Positions 1 through 6,251 of a DNA stretch of 33,276 nt are shown here, one piece after another. How positions within the stretch are numbered: position 1 is the first letter of the stretch; each line of letters begins with the position of its first letter. The position numbers and the translations under genes were made by a program. The notes below the pieces were generated by a model that made no database searches, was not told the DNA's origin, and saw nothing but the letters and a program-made list of their open reading frames with translations. The DNA is taken from the IMG/VR virus record IMGVR_UViG_3300025137_000010, positions 1-33,276 of that record; one strand, written 5' to 3'. The DNA is from a virus.

Positions 1-99
1 GATCTCATTTAGTATTGCTACTATCTGATTTATATCTGTGATCTTAATTTTAAAAGTATCTTTCAGATCTATACCACAAAATATTTCAATCATTTTCTG
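1..99. repeat. Terminal direct repeat, left copy (contig overlap)
   Basis: Bases 1-99 are identical to 33178-33276. The repeat lies wholly inside one coding sequence and the reading frame continues across it. It is therefore best read as the overlap left when a circular or circularly permuted genome is assembled, not as a biological terminal repeat. Confidence 0.9.
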
Positions 100-207
100 T
101 GCTACAAACATTCCGTCACCATTATCCTTTTGCACCTTTAAGAATTTCTGATACTGACCAAGTGTCAATTCACTTAATTCTGTTGGTACGTTTACTGAAA
201 GTTTCAT
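1..207 (-). CDS. Tail assembly chaperone, N-terminal part (gene crosses the circular junction)
   Basis: This is the 5' end of a gene that continues across the contig junction into 33177-32725. The ATG at 207-205 reads MKLSVNVPTELSELTLGQYQ and stays open to position 1. Because bases 1-99 equal 33178-33276, the frame joins exactly to the segment at the other end, giving a 219-aa frame-0 product and, after a -1 shift, a 250-aa product. The start is supported by an ATTATATA box three bases upstream and by a terminator behind it, so this gene opens a transcription unit. By analogy with lambda G/GT, such proteins coat or recruit the tape measure during tail assembly. The chaperone assignment rests mainly on the frameshift architecture and on the C-terminal half typical of Bacteroidota phages. 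Confidence 0.85.
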   Translation of the reverse strand, partial: MKLSVNVPTELSELTLGQYQKFLKVQKDNGDGMFVAQKMIEIFCGIDLKDTFKIKITDINQIVAILNEI

Positions 208-210
208 AAG

Positions 211-238
211 TATATAATACCAAATTAAGTATTTTTTA
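211..238 (-). promoter_or_regulatory. Candidate phage late promoter, chaperone gene
   Basis: On the minus strand TAAAAAATA (238-230) is followed by 11 nt, ATTATATA (218-211), three bases and the ATG at 207. The same arrangement precedes four other structural genes. Here a sigma70-like reading is also possible: TTGATA (242-237), 17 nt, TATTAT (219-214). It lies directly behind a rho-independent terminator. A start about 7 nt after the box would make the mRNA nearly leaderless. Confidence 0.6.
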
Positions 239-240
239 TC

Positions 241-276
241 AATAAAAAAAGAGGGACATCTACGAACCCTCTTTAA
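241..276 (-). terminator. Rho-independent terminator after the 76-aa gene
   Basis: On the minus strand AAAGAGGG (274-267) pairs perfectly with CCCTCTTT (255-248) across an 11-nt loop and is followed by a T run. It ends transcription coming from 534-304 and from the terminase direction, just before the chaperone promoter and gene. Confidence 0.85.
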
Positions 277-303
277 CTCGACTAACTAATATGAAATGAA
301 CTT

Positions 304-534
304 CTATGTAGATGTAATCTCTTGCTTTATTATTTCAAAATTAATCTTGTGTTTCTCTAATTGGTAACTTATATGTAAGTGTGGATCATTAAATGCGTCT
401 TGAATAAACAGATCTTCTAGTTGTGACACATCTAACAGCTTTAAGAAAGTAAGATCGTAATGACCAAATACATATTTTAATGCCATTACCGTTTGTGATA
501 TTGATTTTACTTGTTCTTTTTTTTTAGCTTCCAT
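304..534 (-). CDS. Unknown 76-aa protein
   Basis: I do not recognise this small protein. It starts with the basic stretch MEAKKKEQVK, is predicted mostly helical, and has no membrane segment or Cys motif. It follows the 47-aa gene (761-618) and a hairpin whose 3' arm ends only about a dozen bases before this ATG. A strong terminator follows its stop. Position between the divergent promoter region and the late promoter suggests an accessory or regulatory gene expressed from the promoter near 785-814. Function is not inferable from sequence. Confidence 0.65.
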   Translation of the reverse strand: MEAKKKEQVKSISQTVMALKYVFGHYDLTFLKLLDVSQLEDLFIQDAFNDPHLHISYQLEKHKINFEIIKQEITST

Positions 535-540
535 AATTTA

Positions 541-591
541 TAAAAAGGTGCTGCTCTTTTGACACGTTCTCTATATGAGTTATCAGCACCT
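541..591 (-). terminator. Hairpin with short T tract upstream of the 76-aa gene
   Basis: On the minus strand AGGTGCTG (591-584) pairs with CAGCACCT (553-546) across a 30-nt loop, and a short T tract then runs to 541. It sits between the stop of the 47-aa gene and the ATG at 534. It could be a leaky terminator or a structure occluding the next start. The loop is long and the T tract weaker than in the other terminators here. Confidence 0.5.
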
Positions 592-617
592 GTATTGTTA
601 TTATTTAGTTTGTTTAA

Positions 618-761
618 TTACTTTATTAAACTTTTTAATTCTCTCGATTTAGACGTTCTTCTTTTTTCTAGTTCTGCCATACCTTCTTGTATAAACTGTG
701 ACGAATATACAATCTCACCTTTAATTTGAGAATCTGTCATTTTATTTAAGTTATATATCAT
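618..761 (-). CDS. Unknown 47-aa protein, first gene after the divergent promoter
   Basis: A short reading frame begins MIYNLNKMTDSQIKGEIVYS and ends in a basic segment rich in Lys and Arg before a TAA at 620-618. An in-frame second ATG at 740 would give 40 aa. The leader before 761 is A/T-rich, as usual in this phage. A host-type promoter (TTG, 19 nt, TATATTAG) lies just upstream at 814-785. The product may be helical and DNA- or protein-binding, but no family is recognised. Confidence 0.55.
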   Translation of the reverse strand: MIYNLNKMTDSQIKGEIVYSSQFIQEGMAELEKRRTSKSRELKSLIK

Positions 762-784
762 TTTATTATTTATTAGTTATGAAG

Positions 785-814
785 CTAATATACAACAATT
801 ATTTTAATTATCAA
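785..814 (-). promoter_or_regulatory. Bacteroidota-type promoter, minus direction
   Basis: On the minus strand TTG (814-812) is followed by 19 nt and TATATTAG (792-785). This matches the Bacteroidota -33 TTG / -7 TAnnTTTG pattern with one mismatch and normal spacing. It would drive the 47-aa and 76-aa genes. Confidence 0.5.
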
Positions 815-827
815 TTTTTTTTGATAA
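808..827. promoter_or_regulatory. Operator-like inverted repeat between divergent promoters
   Basis: TTATCAA (808-814) and TTGATAA (821-827) form a perfect 7-bp inverted repeat around TTTTTT. One arm carries the -33 TTG of the minus promoter and the other the -33 TTG of the plus promoter, so a bound repressor could block both. No cognate regulator is identified. Confidence 0.45.
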
Positions 828-847
828 CTTTTTTTTAATTATATTTG
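821..847 (+). promoter_or_regulatory. Bacteroidota-type promoter, plus direction
   Basis: TTG (821-823), 16 nt, TATATTTG (840-847), a perfect TAnnTTTG -7 element, lies just before the plus-strand ATG at 852. The spacer is shorter than usual. The expected start site falls at or near the start codon, implying a very short or absent leader. Confidence 0.45.
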
Positions 848-851
848 TTTT

Positions 852-1562
852 ATGGAAAAAATACACAAAACAGAAAAGTTCTTTTTAGATATTATTGGAA
901 CAGATAAATGGAATCAATTAAAAAGCTCTAACAAATTTAATAACGTTGAGTTTTATGAAACATATAAACATTATAGAAATAAATATAATTTAAAAATTGT
1001 AGCAGGTTCTGATTGGATATATAATAATAAAAGATATAAATATGGATCTATTAAAAAAGAAAATATTTATGTTGATAATAAAAATAATATAAAGTTAAAA
1101 CCAAATACAATATTATACTATCTATTGAGAGATGAAGAAGATGATGGTTTTCAAATCAATATAAGTAAAGCAGCTTTTTGCCCTATATTATATAAACATA
1201 TACCAGATGATGAAATTGATAAAATAAATATAAATTTTAAAGAAGTTAAATTAAAATATACACTACATAATCCATATAAAATGTATAATAACTATCTATT
1301 TTGTCATACACCAGAGAATTATAGTACTGTAATAGATGTAGATGTAATATACCAATTATATAATTTAGGCATATTTGATGAAAGAATTGTTTCTATACAT
1401 AATTGTAAAAATTGTAGAAGTAATTATGTTTACGTATATATTAATAATAAAATAGGCTCTATTAAAGTAAAATCATATGAATTATATAATTATGGTTATG
1501 GTAATACTTTATCTTATTCTTGGCATTCTGATTGTTCTAAATTAGAAAGTATTAACGTATAG
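852..1562 (+). CDS. Unknown 236-aa protein, the only plus-strand gene
   Basis: This is the only gene opposed to the rest of the genome. The protein is rich in Lys, Asn, Tyr and Ile, has no membrane segment, and carries Cys residues near its C-terminus (HNCKNCRSN, then HSDC) that could bind a metal. No family is recognised. Its codons are even more A/T-ending than those of its neighbours, suggesting separate acquisition. It has its own upstream promoter elements and its 3' end overlaps the convergent terminase gene by 11 bp. A moron-type gene (host alteration, superinfection exclusion or anti-defence) is plausible by position only. Confidence 0.7.
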   Translation: MEKIHKTEKFFLDIIGTDKWNQLKSSNKFNNVEFYETYKHYRNKYNLKIVAGSDWIYNNKRYKYGSIKKENIYVDNKNNIKLKPNTILYYLLRDEEDDGFQINISKAAFCPILYKHIPDDEIDKININFKEVKLKYTLHNPYKMYNNYLFCHTPENYSTVIDVDVIYQLYNLGIFDERIVSIHNCKNCRSNYVYVYINNKIGSIKVKSYELYNYGYGNTLSYSWHSDCSKLESINV

Positions 1563-2718
1563 CATACTTACCATAGTTAGGTTTGCTCATTAGAGAATAG
1601 GTTGCGTACCGAGTTGCGTCAGGTAAGTGATCAGCACCATCATTAGGTATGTTTGTTAATCTATTTGCTTTATCTTTTTTCCATCTATAATCTCTAAACT
1701 CTTTTATAGCATTTACAGATGTTTCTGTTATGTGTAGTTTGTATCGCTTTAACAGATCAATACCTGCCATAATACTATTCTGACCTTTTACACTTGGTCT
1801 AATATTATTACCCATTCTTTTAAGCTCATCTATTAAACGTACTTCTGCTGAATCACCAAAGCATAGCTTATTGTCTTTATTATGCTCTAGAAAGAATCTA
1901 TGTATGTCTGCTGTAGTCATCATAGTTCTGTAAAGTAATTCATTAATATATAAGTTGTGATCTTTCTGATATACCTCTACTGCACAAGTAGGATCGTTTG
2001 TATAACCAAAGTCCATACCTATAGATAAGAACTTAGCATCCTCTGGTATTTTATTTATTGTACTAAAACTAAATATTTGTGTTCTTGATAATGCTCTTTC
2101 ACCTAAACCAAATACCTGCCAATATTCATCATCAGTTTCTTTTAGTCTTTCTAGTTCGTGTATTATGTTTTTATCTATGAACGGATTGTCTTTATATGTC
2201 GTCTTATAAAATACAGCATCATCTCTAGTTTCTACTTTATCATATATCCAGTGATTGGATTCACTAGGATTGTAATCTAAAATTATTTGCCCTTCTGTTC
2301 TAAATATTAATTGCTGCCAACTATCCCAATCTATTTCATTACACTCATTAATAAATAATAAGTTTCTCTTTCTACCACGTATCTTAGCAGGTTGATCTAA
2401 TGATATAAACTCTATAGTATTGTTGTTTAGATAGTATTCGCTGTTACTCTTATTATGCTCTTTCTCACTATATAATTCATAGTTTTTTAATATATCTAAA
2501 AAGTCACGCATAACTGTACCACGTAAACTTGGGAATGTTTTACGACATATAGTTATAATATGATTTTGATTTTGAAAGCAGTAATCAAATATTATCCAAA
2601 GTAATATATTAAAAGTTTTACCAGATCTACTTCCTCCTCTTTCTATTAGTATCTTATTATCAGATCTATAAAATTTGTAAGCGTGATTAAATACAACATT
2701 AGTCTGTACTTGGTTCAT
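1552..2718 (-). CDS. terL: Terminase large subunit
   Basis: ATPase-nuclease motor that packages DNA into the prohead through the portal. Visible motifs, in order: Walker A GGSRSGKT (residues 28-35), an arginine-rich stretch before Walker B LLFINE (120-125), then an RNase H-like nuclease with acidic residues in GMDFGYTND (D236), FGDS (D289) and GADHLPDATRY (D363, D367). The length of 388 aa suits compact terminases of the PBSX/Terminase_3-like group. It overlaps the small subunit gene by 20 nt, consistent with coupled translation, and its 3' end overlaps the plus-strand 236-aa gene. Confidence 0.93.
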   Translation of the reverse strand: MNQVQTNVVFNHAYKFYRSDNKILIERGGSRSGKTFNILLWIIFDYCFQNQNHIITICRKTFPSLRGTVMRDFLDILKNYELYSEKEHNKSNSEYYLNNNTIEFISLDQPAKIRGRKRNLLFINECNEIDWDSWQQLIFRTEGQIILDYNPSESNHWIYDKVETRDDAVFYKTTYKDNPFIDKNIIHELERLKETDDEYWQVFGLGERALSRTQIFSFSTINKIPEDAKFLSIGMDFGYTNDPTCAVEVYQKDHNLYINELLYRTMMTTADIHRFFLEHNKDNKLCFGDSAEVRLIDELKRMGNNIRPSVKGQNSIMAGIDLLKRYKLHITETSVNAIKEFRDYRWKKDKANRLTNIPNDGADHLPDATRYATYSLMSKPNYGKYAIR

Positions 2719-2959
2719 TATCTTTTACAACTACTTCGAATAAAGGTGTGTCTTGGTTTAGTGTTATGTCTTGTGTTTCTCTAGGTTTACCATAAAAGTA
2801 ATTTGCATATAGTTGTGCAAACTTATAATCACCATTCTTTAAACCATTGTGTAGTACTTGTATAAATAAATCTTCCATAGGTGATAGCTTGTCTAATAAC
2901 TTAAACTCATCAGCTTTAGACTTTCTACCAGAACCATCTCTTTTACCTCCCCAACTCAT
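2699..2959 (-). CDS. terS: Terminase small subunit-like protein
   Basis: An 86-aa protein beginning MSWGGKRDGSGRKSKADE. Gly/Arg/Lys-rich starts of this type are common in small terminase or related DNA-binding proteins placed just before terL in Bacteroidota phages. The middle (LSPMEDLFIQVLHNGLKNGD, then YFYGKP) looks helical. It starts two bases after the 43-aa basic gene stops and overlaps terL by 20 nt. The role would be recognition of viral DNA to start packaging. Assignment rests on position and composition, not on a decisive motif. Confidence 0.7.
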   Translation of the reverse strand: MSWGGKRDGSGRKSKADEFKLLDKLSPMEDLFIQVLHNGLKNGDYKFAQLYANYFYGKPRETQDITLNQDTPLFEVVVKDNEPSTD

Positions 2960-2961
2960 AA

Positions 2962-3093
2962 TTAATTTCTTTTACCTTGTCCTCTATATTTCTTCTTGTA
3001 ACCTGTTTGTCCTTTACTTGCATTCTTACTGTGTACACCTTTTCGTCTTACTTTTGATTTCCTTATATAGGTGTAAATTGCATTTCTAGCCAC
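2962..3093 (-). CDS. Small basic 43-aa protein with GTG start
   Basis: This frame starts with GTG (3093-3091), reads MARNAIYTYIRKSKVRRKGV, and continues very rich in Lys, Arg, Gly and Ser to a TAA at 2964-2962, two bases before the small terminase ATG. No in-frame ATG exists, and upstream the frame runs into a stop. Small Lys/Arg-rich proteins just before terminase genes are frequent in Bacteroidota phages. A nucleic-acid-binding role is likely but unproven. Confidence 0.65.
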   Translation of the reverse strand: MARNAIYTYIRKSKVRRKGVHSKNASKGQTGYKKKYRGQGKRN

Positions 3094-3103
3094 TTGAAAA
3101 AAC

Positions 3104-3120
3104 TTGATTAATCAAAGATA
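3104..3120 (-). promoter_or_regulatory. Palindrome overlapping a TAnnTTTG -7 element
   Basis: On the minus strand TATCTTTG (3120-3113) fits the Bacteroidota -7 consensus TAnnTTTG exactly, but no TTG lies at the usual distance. It overlaps a perfect 12-bp palindrome TTGATTAATCAA (3104-3115). It is a candidate promoter/operator for the packaging genes. Confidence 0.35.
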
Positions 3121-3147
3121 TAATAAAAAAACAATACTTTTTTAATA

Positions 3148-3570
3148 CTAAAACTCAAATATAATGTTTTCATATTCTTCATCTTTAATCATAGTTTGTA
3201 TTTGTGCTGCCATTTTAAATACTGCTTCATCAGGTAAATAATTTAACTTCATTCTTATATATGCTTTTGCATTAGCTTGATTTTTAAAGTCAGGTATGTC
3301 GAATAATGCACCAAACCAATCGTCCATTCTTTGATTTTTATCCTGATATATTTCAAACATCTTTAGCGAATGACATAAAGTTGCACTATCCATAGCAAAA
3401 CCCATATCATTAAATATTATTATTATATCCTTGTTTCTTAGTTTGTAATAATCTTTTAATATGTGTACAAAAAATGATCTTGCTTCTACATATTCTATTG
3501 CTCGTTTCTTTTTAAAGAAATTTATTCCAGTAATTTTTTTTACGTCTTTTGTTATCTTGTGTGTAAACAT
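3148..3570 (-). CDS. DnaA domain IV-like DNA-binding protein
   Basis: A 140-aa protein. Residues about 20-75 resemble the C-terminal helix-turn-helix of DnaA: a basic helix with VEAR followed by FFVHILKDYYKLRN, then MGFAMDSATLCHSLK where DnaA has its (R)DH(S/T)TV signature and following helix. The downstream half is helical and unassigned. Family knowledge says such proteins bind DnaA-box-like origin sites, so a role in phage replication initiation or regulation is inferred. It lies between the exonuclease-like gene (17 nt upstream) and the packaging genes. Confidence 0.55.
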   Translation of the reverse strand: MFTHKITKDVKKITGINFFKKKRAIEYVEARSFFVHILKDYYKLRNKDIIIIFNDMGFAMDSATLCHSLKMFEIYQDKNQRMDDWFGALFDIPDFKNQANAKAYIRMKLNYLPDEAVFKMAAQIQTMIKDEEYENIIFEF

Positions 3571-3586
3571 AGTATAAAGTTAATGA

Positions 3587-4369
3587 TTATAAATTAATTT
3601 CAATGTAGTAATCGTCTAATTCTACTTCTTCTGTTTCAAAGTATTGCTCGTATATATTTAGTGCATACGCTACCTTATCTCTACCACTTTGTATAAAATC
3701 TTTAGATACTGGTGGACTTATACCTATATCTCTTGAACCTTTATCTATCACAATAAATCTAAAATTAGGTTGATTAAATAATTCTGTATATATATATGCT
3801 TGTACGTCATAGTGAAAATTATAGGAGCTATGCTCAAAGTTTTTTATATTGTTTGTGGTCTTTATATCACATATATAATCTTTATGTAACAAATCTGCTT
3901 TAGCACGAAATGGTTTACCTTGTACCAATCCTACTTCGGGTGTTTCATTCTTACAGTTTTTCATCATTTGCATAGCAGGTTCATTTCTGTAAAAAGCGTC
4001 TGCTAATCTTTCTGCGTCATTCTTTTCTTTCAGTGTGTATACTTCTCCGTGTTCTTCTTTTGCTAATTTATATTTCTTAGTGTTTTTGCTTTGTACATCT
4101 ACAAAAATTTTTTTATCAAACTGCTCAGGTTCTAGTATCATTAAATGAAATAGAAGCCCATCACGCATAGCTTGACTAGTTGATGATCCATACTTCATAA
4201 CATTATAGTATGTCTTAGGTGATTCTAATAGTAATTTGGTTGAAGAACTACTAAATGCAAAAGTATTCATAAAGCCATAATAGAATTCATCATCTAGCAT
4301 TTTAGATAACAGTTCTGTTTTATCATAGTATTTTCCGTCTAATAGTTTTATTTGTTTATTCATAAGCAT
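3587..4369 (-). CDS. PD-(D/E)XK nuclease, RecE/exonuclease VIII-like (DUF3799-type)
   Basis: Probable 5'-3' exonuclease for recombination or DNA processing. The frame extends to a TTG at 4390, but an ATG at 4369 is preferred here (4360 is another). Numbered from the TTG, the protein shows FSSSSTKLLLESPKTYY (47-62), DGLLFHLMIL with His82, the pair KAD (D166) and CDIKTT (D175, K177), and DVQAYIY (Q197, Y199). This is the RecB-like order of H, D, DxK and QxxxY motifs. It follows the DNA methyltransferase and precedes the DnaA-like gene. No RecT-type annealing protein is evident next to it. Confidence 0.75.
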   Translation of the reverse strand: MLMNKQIKLLDGKYYDKTELLSKMLDDEFYYGFMNTFAFSSSSTKLLLESPKTYYNVMKYGSSTSQAMRDGLLFHLMILEPEQFDKKIFVDVQSKNTKKYKLAKEEHGEVYTLKEKNDAERLADAFYRNEPAMQMMKNCKNETPEVGLVQGKPFRAKADLLHKDYICDIKTTNNIKNFEHSSYNFHYDVQAYIYTELFNQPNFRFIVIDKGSRDIGISPPVSKDFIQSGRDKVAYALNIYEQYFETEEVELDDYYIEINL

Positions 4370-4380
4370 ATCTAGTATTA

Positions 4381-5004
4381 TTAAGTCCAAAGTTGTTTTT
4401 GTGATGTATGGTTGTTAAATCTTTTCATAGTTTCTTCATAGTATTCTTTGTCTATCTCATAAGCATCTAAATCATATTTTAAATTATGACAAGCTATTGC
4501 TATTGAACCTGAACCTAAATGAGTATCTAATATTTTATCACCCTCTTTAGAATAGTTCATTAATAGCCACTCATAAAGTTTTACTGGTTTTTGTGTAGGA
4601 TGTATTCTTTTATCTTTATTATGAACGTGTAAATTAACAAAAAGTTTAGCAGGTTTTTTTACATTAGTCCAAGCCTGTTCAACCATTGCAAAACTAAAAT
4701 CTAAAGCATTGCTTTTTTGCCAAATTATAAAATACTCACTTGTAGGTAAATCGAAATTATTGCTACCCCAAATTATTTGATATTTGCTAACTCTAAAAAG
4801 TTCGTTAAAAAATTCTTTATTTGGTTTTATGTTATTCCAATTTTTATTTTTATCTCCAAAAGATTTAATTTTTTTACTGTTACCTCCATCTGAAGCTTTG
4901 AATCTTTCTAAACCATAAGGTGGATCAACAATAGCTAAATCATATTGATTGTCTGCCATATCTTTCATAGCTTCCATACAATCTTTATTATATAAATTTA
5001 TCAT
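4381..5004 (-). CDS. DNA methyltransferase (N6-adenine/N4-cytosine, beta-type motif order)
   Basis: S-adenosylmethionine-dependent DNA base methyltransferase. The catalytic DPPY (residues 27-30) comes first, then TQKP (137-140) and the SAM-binding loop LDTHLGSGS (159-167), giving the order IV then I of the N4_N6 Mtase family (PF01555). At 207 aa it is compact. No restriction enzyme is next to it, so it is an orphan methylase, probably protecting phage DNA or modulating expression. It overlaps the preceding diphosphohydrolase-like gene by one base. Target specificity cannot be read from the sequence. Confidence 0.9.
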   Translation of the reverse strand: MINLYNKDCMEAMKDMADNQYDLAIVDPPYGLERFKASDGGNSKKIKSFGDKNKNWNNIKPNKEFFNELFRVSKYQIIWGSNNFDLPTSEYFIIWQKSNALDFSFAMVEQAWTNVKKPAKLFVNLHVHNKDKRIHPTQKPVKLYEWLLMNYSKEGDKILDTHLGSGSIAIACHNLKYDLDAYEIDKEYYEETMKRFNNHTSQKQLWT

Positions 5005-5312
5005 TATTTAGTTAAGTGTGTGTCTTTGTATTCTTGTAACGCTGCTAATATTCTCCAAGCTGCTTTTGCTAAATGTAACATACCATCCTCATCTATAGGG
5101 TTGTTGCTATGATCTATTATATGTCTTACACCTGCGTCTAAATGATCTTTGCTTTTTGATTTGTCCCAATGCAATTCTTTATCAGGATGATGTTGTTTAT
5201 TGCCTAATTGACTTACCTTACTTATTTCAAATATTGCTGTAGGAAAATATTTAAGTACTCCAGTATAAACTGGCATTTGTTTTCTTTGTTCGTGTTTAGT
5301 CATATTCTTCAT
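5004..5312 (-). CDS. dATP/dGTP diphosphohydrolase N-terminal-like protein (DUF5664-type)
   Basis: A 102-aa protein matching the pattern of the DUF5664 domain: a YFPTAIFEISKVSQLGNKQH segment, then HWDKSKSKDHLDAGVRHI and DEDGMLHLAKAAWRILAAL, which supply the conserved His, Asp and Glu residues of an all-alpha nucleotide-hydrolase-like fold. Phages use related enzymes to alter dNTP pools, but catalytic activity of this short version is inferred. The second Met (position 4) is an alternative start. It overlaps both neighbours by a few bases, consistent with an early operon. Confidence 0.7.
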   Translation of the reverse strand: MKNMTKHEQRKQMPVYTGVLKYFPTAIFEISKVSQLGNKQHHPDKELHWDKSKSKDHLDAGVRHIIDHSNNPIDEDGMLHLAKAAWRILAALQEYKDTHLTK

Positions 5313-5547
5313 ATATCATTCTATATATTAATGTTACGTGCAAATTGTCATTATCTATTAATTGATATTTTTTGTTCTCCATTTGTAACCTAAATATAAA
5401 AGTATATAGTTCTATCTCTACATAACTATTAACTTCAGGTACTGTGTCTAATCTCATCCACAATGTATTAACAGTATCTAATAACTTGTCCTCTACTTCT
5501 TCACTAGGTTGTTGTCCTACAATATCAGTTAAAATGTGAATCCTCAT
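5296..5547 (-). CDS. Unknown 83-aa protein
   Basis: Not recognised. The sequence begins MRIHILTDIVGQQPSEEVED, is acidic overall, and has alternating hydrophobic stretches compatible with a small alpha/beta fold. It overlaps the next gene by 17 nt and the preceding coiled-coil gene by 23 nt, so it is embedded in the tightly packed early operon between the nuclease-like and nucleotide-hydrolase-like genes. No catalytic motif is visible. Confidence 0.6.
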   Translation of the reverse strand: MRIHILTDIVGQQPSEEVEDKLLDTVNTLWMRLDTVPEVNSYVEIELYTFIFRLQMENKKYQLIDNDNLHVTLIYRMIYEEYD

Positions 5548-5833
5548 ATTTCTTTAATTGTTTCTTTGCTTCGTTTCTTTCGTTCACTGCATTATCTCTT
5601 TGGAACTTATATTGCATTACTGCTTTAAGTGCAAGATCTCTATCTCTTTTTAATTCTATTATATGCCATTGTATATCTAAGAAAGATTCGATTACTAATT
5701 TTAATTCTTTATTATCTTCAGCTTTACCTTTCCATTTAGATAATAGTTGTAATACTGTTTGAATATTATTATCGCACTCAAACTCTTTTATTGCGTCTAG
5801 CTTTTTATAAGCATCTATCAAATCCTGATTCAT
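5525..5833 (-). CDS. Unknown 102-aa coiled-coil protein
   Basis: No family is recognised. From about residue 60 to the end it is highly charged and helical (a run of RDRDLALK, RDNAV, RNEAKKQLKKYE), predicting a coiled coil. It overlaps the preceding PD-(D/E)XK-like gene by 29 nt and the following 83-aa gene by 23 nt. An accessory factor for DNA metabolism is plausible from context only. Confidence 0.6.
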   Translation of the reverse strand: MNQDLIDAYKKLDAIKEFECDNNIQTVLQLLSKWKGKAEDNKELKLVIESFLDIQWHIIELKRDRDLALKAVMQYKFQRDNAVNERNEAKKQLKKYEDSHFN

Positions 5834-6251
5834 TATTTATGTAACTTGCTTGTGATTCTTCTAGTAAATATACTTCTTTTTGTTTTTTCTTTTTAGTCCA
5901 TAAAGTTGTATCAGGACAATTCATTTTCTCTAATGATGGCAGATCTAATTTGTTTAACCAAAATATGTACATAGCTTTCGGATCAAAAACTAAATACAGT
6001 TTGTGCACATCTTCATTTATTAACATTAATTTATCATACTTTAATTTTTCAAGCATTTTGGTTTCATAATATGTATGTCTGAATTTCATTTCAATAACAC
6101 ACTTATTATTTTTTGGTGTTAAACCTCTTGCGTCAAAATGTTCGTATGATCCTCCACTCCATTCAAGATCCCAACCGTCTATGTTTAATATTTTAACTAC
6201 TGTTTGTTCCCATCTATGTACTTCCTTTATACCCATTTTTATAAATAACAT
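5805..6251 (-). CDS. PD-(D/E)XK endonuclease-like protein
   Basis: A 148-aa protein with a probable restriction-endonuclease-type core: Asp40 in HFDARG, then Glu54 and Lys56 in VIEMKFR, that is D-x13-ExK, followed by a helix with KLKYDKLML. Such small phage nucleases include Holliday-junction resolvases and VRR-NUC-like enzymes; the exact class is unclear. Met6 is an alternative start. It overlaps the 80-aa gene upstream by 38 nt. The C-terminus is basic (KKKKQK), fitting DNA binding. Confidence 0.6.
   Translation of the reverse strand: MLFIKMGIKEVHRWEQTVVKILNIDGWDLEWSGGSYEHFDARGLTPKNNKCVIEMKFRHTYYETKMLEKLKYDKLMLINEDVHKLYLVFDPKAMYIFWLNKLDLPSLEKMNCPDTTLWTKKKKQKEVYLLEESQASYINNESGFDRCL

Noticed and set aside
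1-99. Biological terminal repeat
   Set aside because: The repeat is inside a coding gene that continues smoothly through it, which fits assembly overlap of a circular map better than a packaging terminus.
840-847. TAnnTTTG reading as one of the ATTATATA late promoters
   Set aside because: The box, spacing to ATG and lack of the A-tract differ. It fits the host-type promoter pattern instead.
2847-3089. An 80-aa plus-strand frame over the small terminase region
   Set aside because: It is antisense to terS and to the 43-aa basic gene, Leu/Ser-rich and without start context.
4370-4390. TTG start extending the RecE-like gene by seven codons
   Set aside because: Two ATG codons follow closely (4369, 4360), and the extension would begin inside the methylase gene. 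The ATG at 4369 was preferred, though TTG cannot be excluded.
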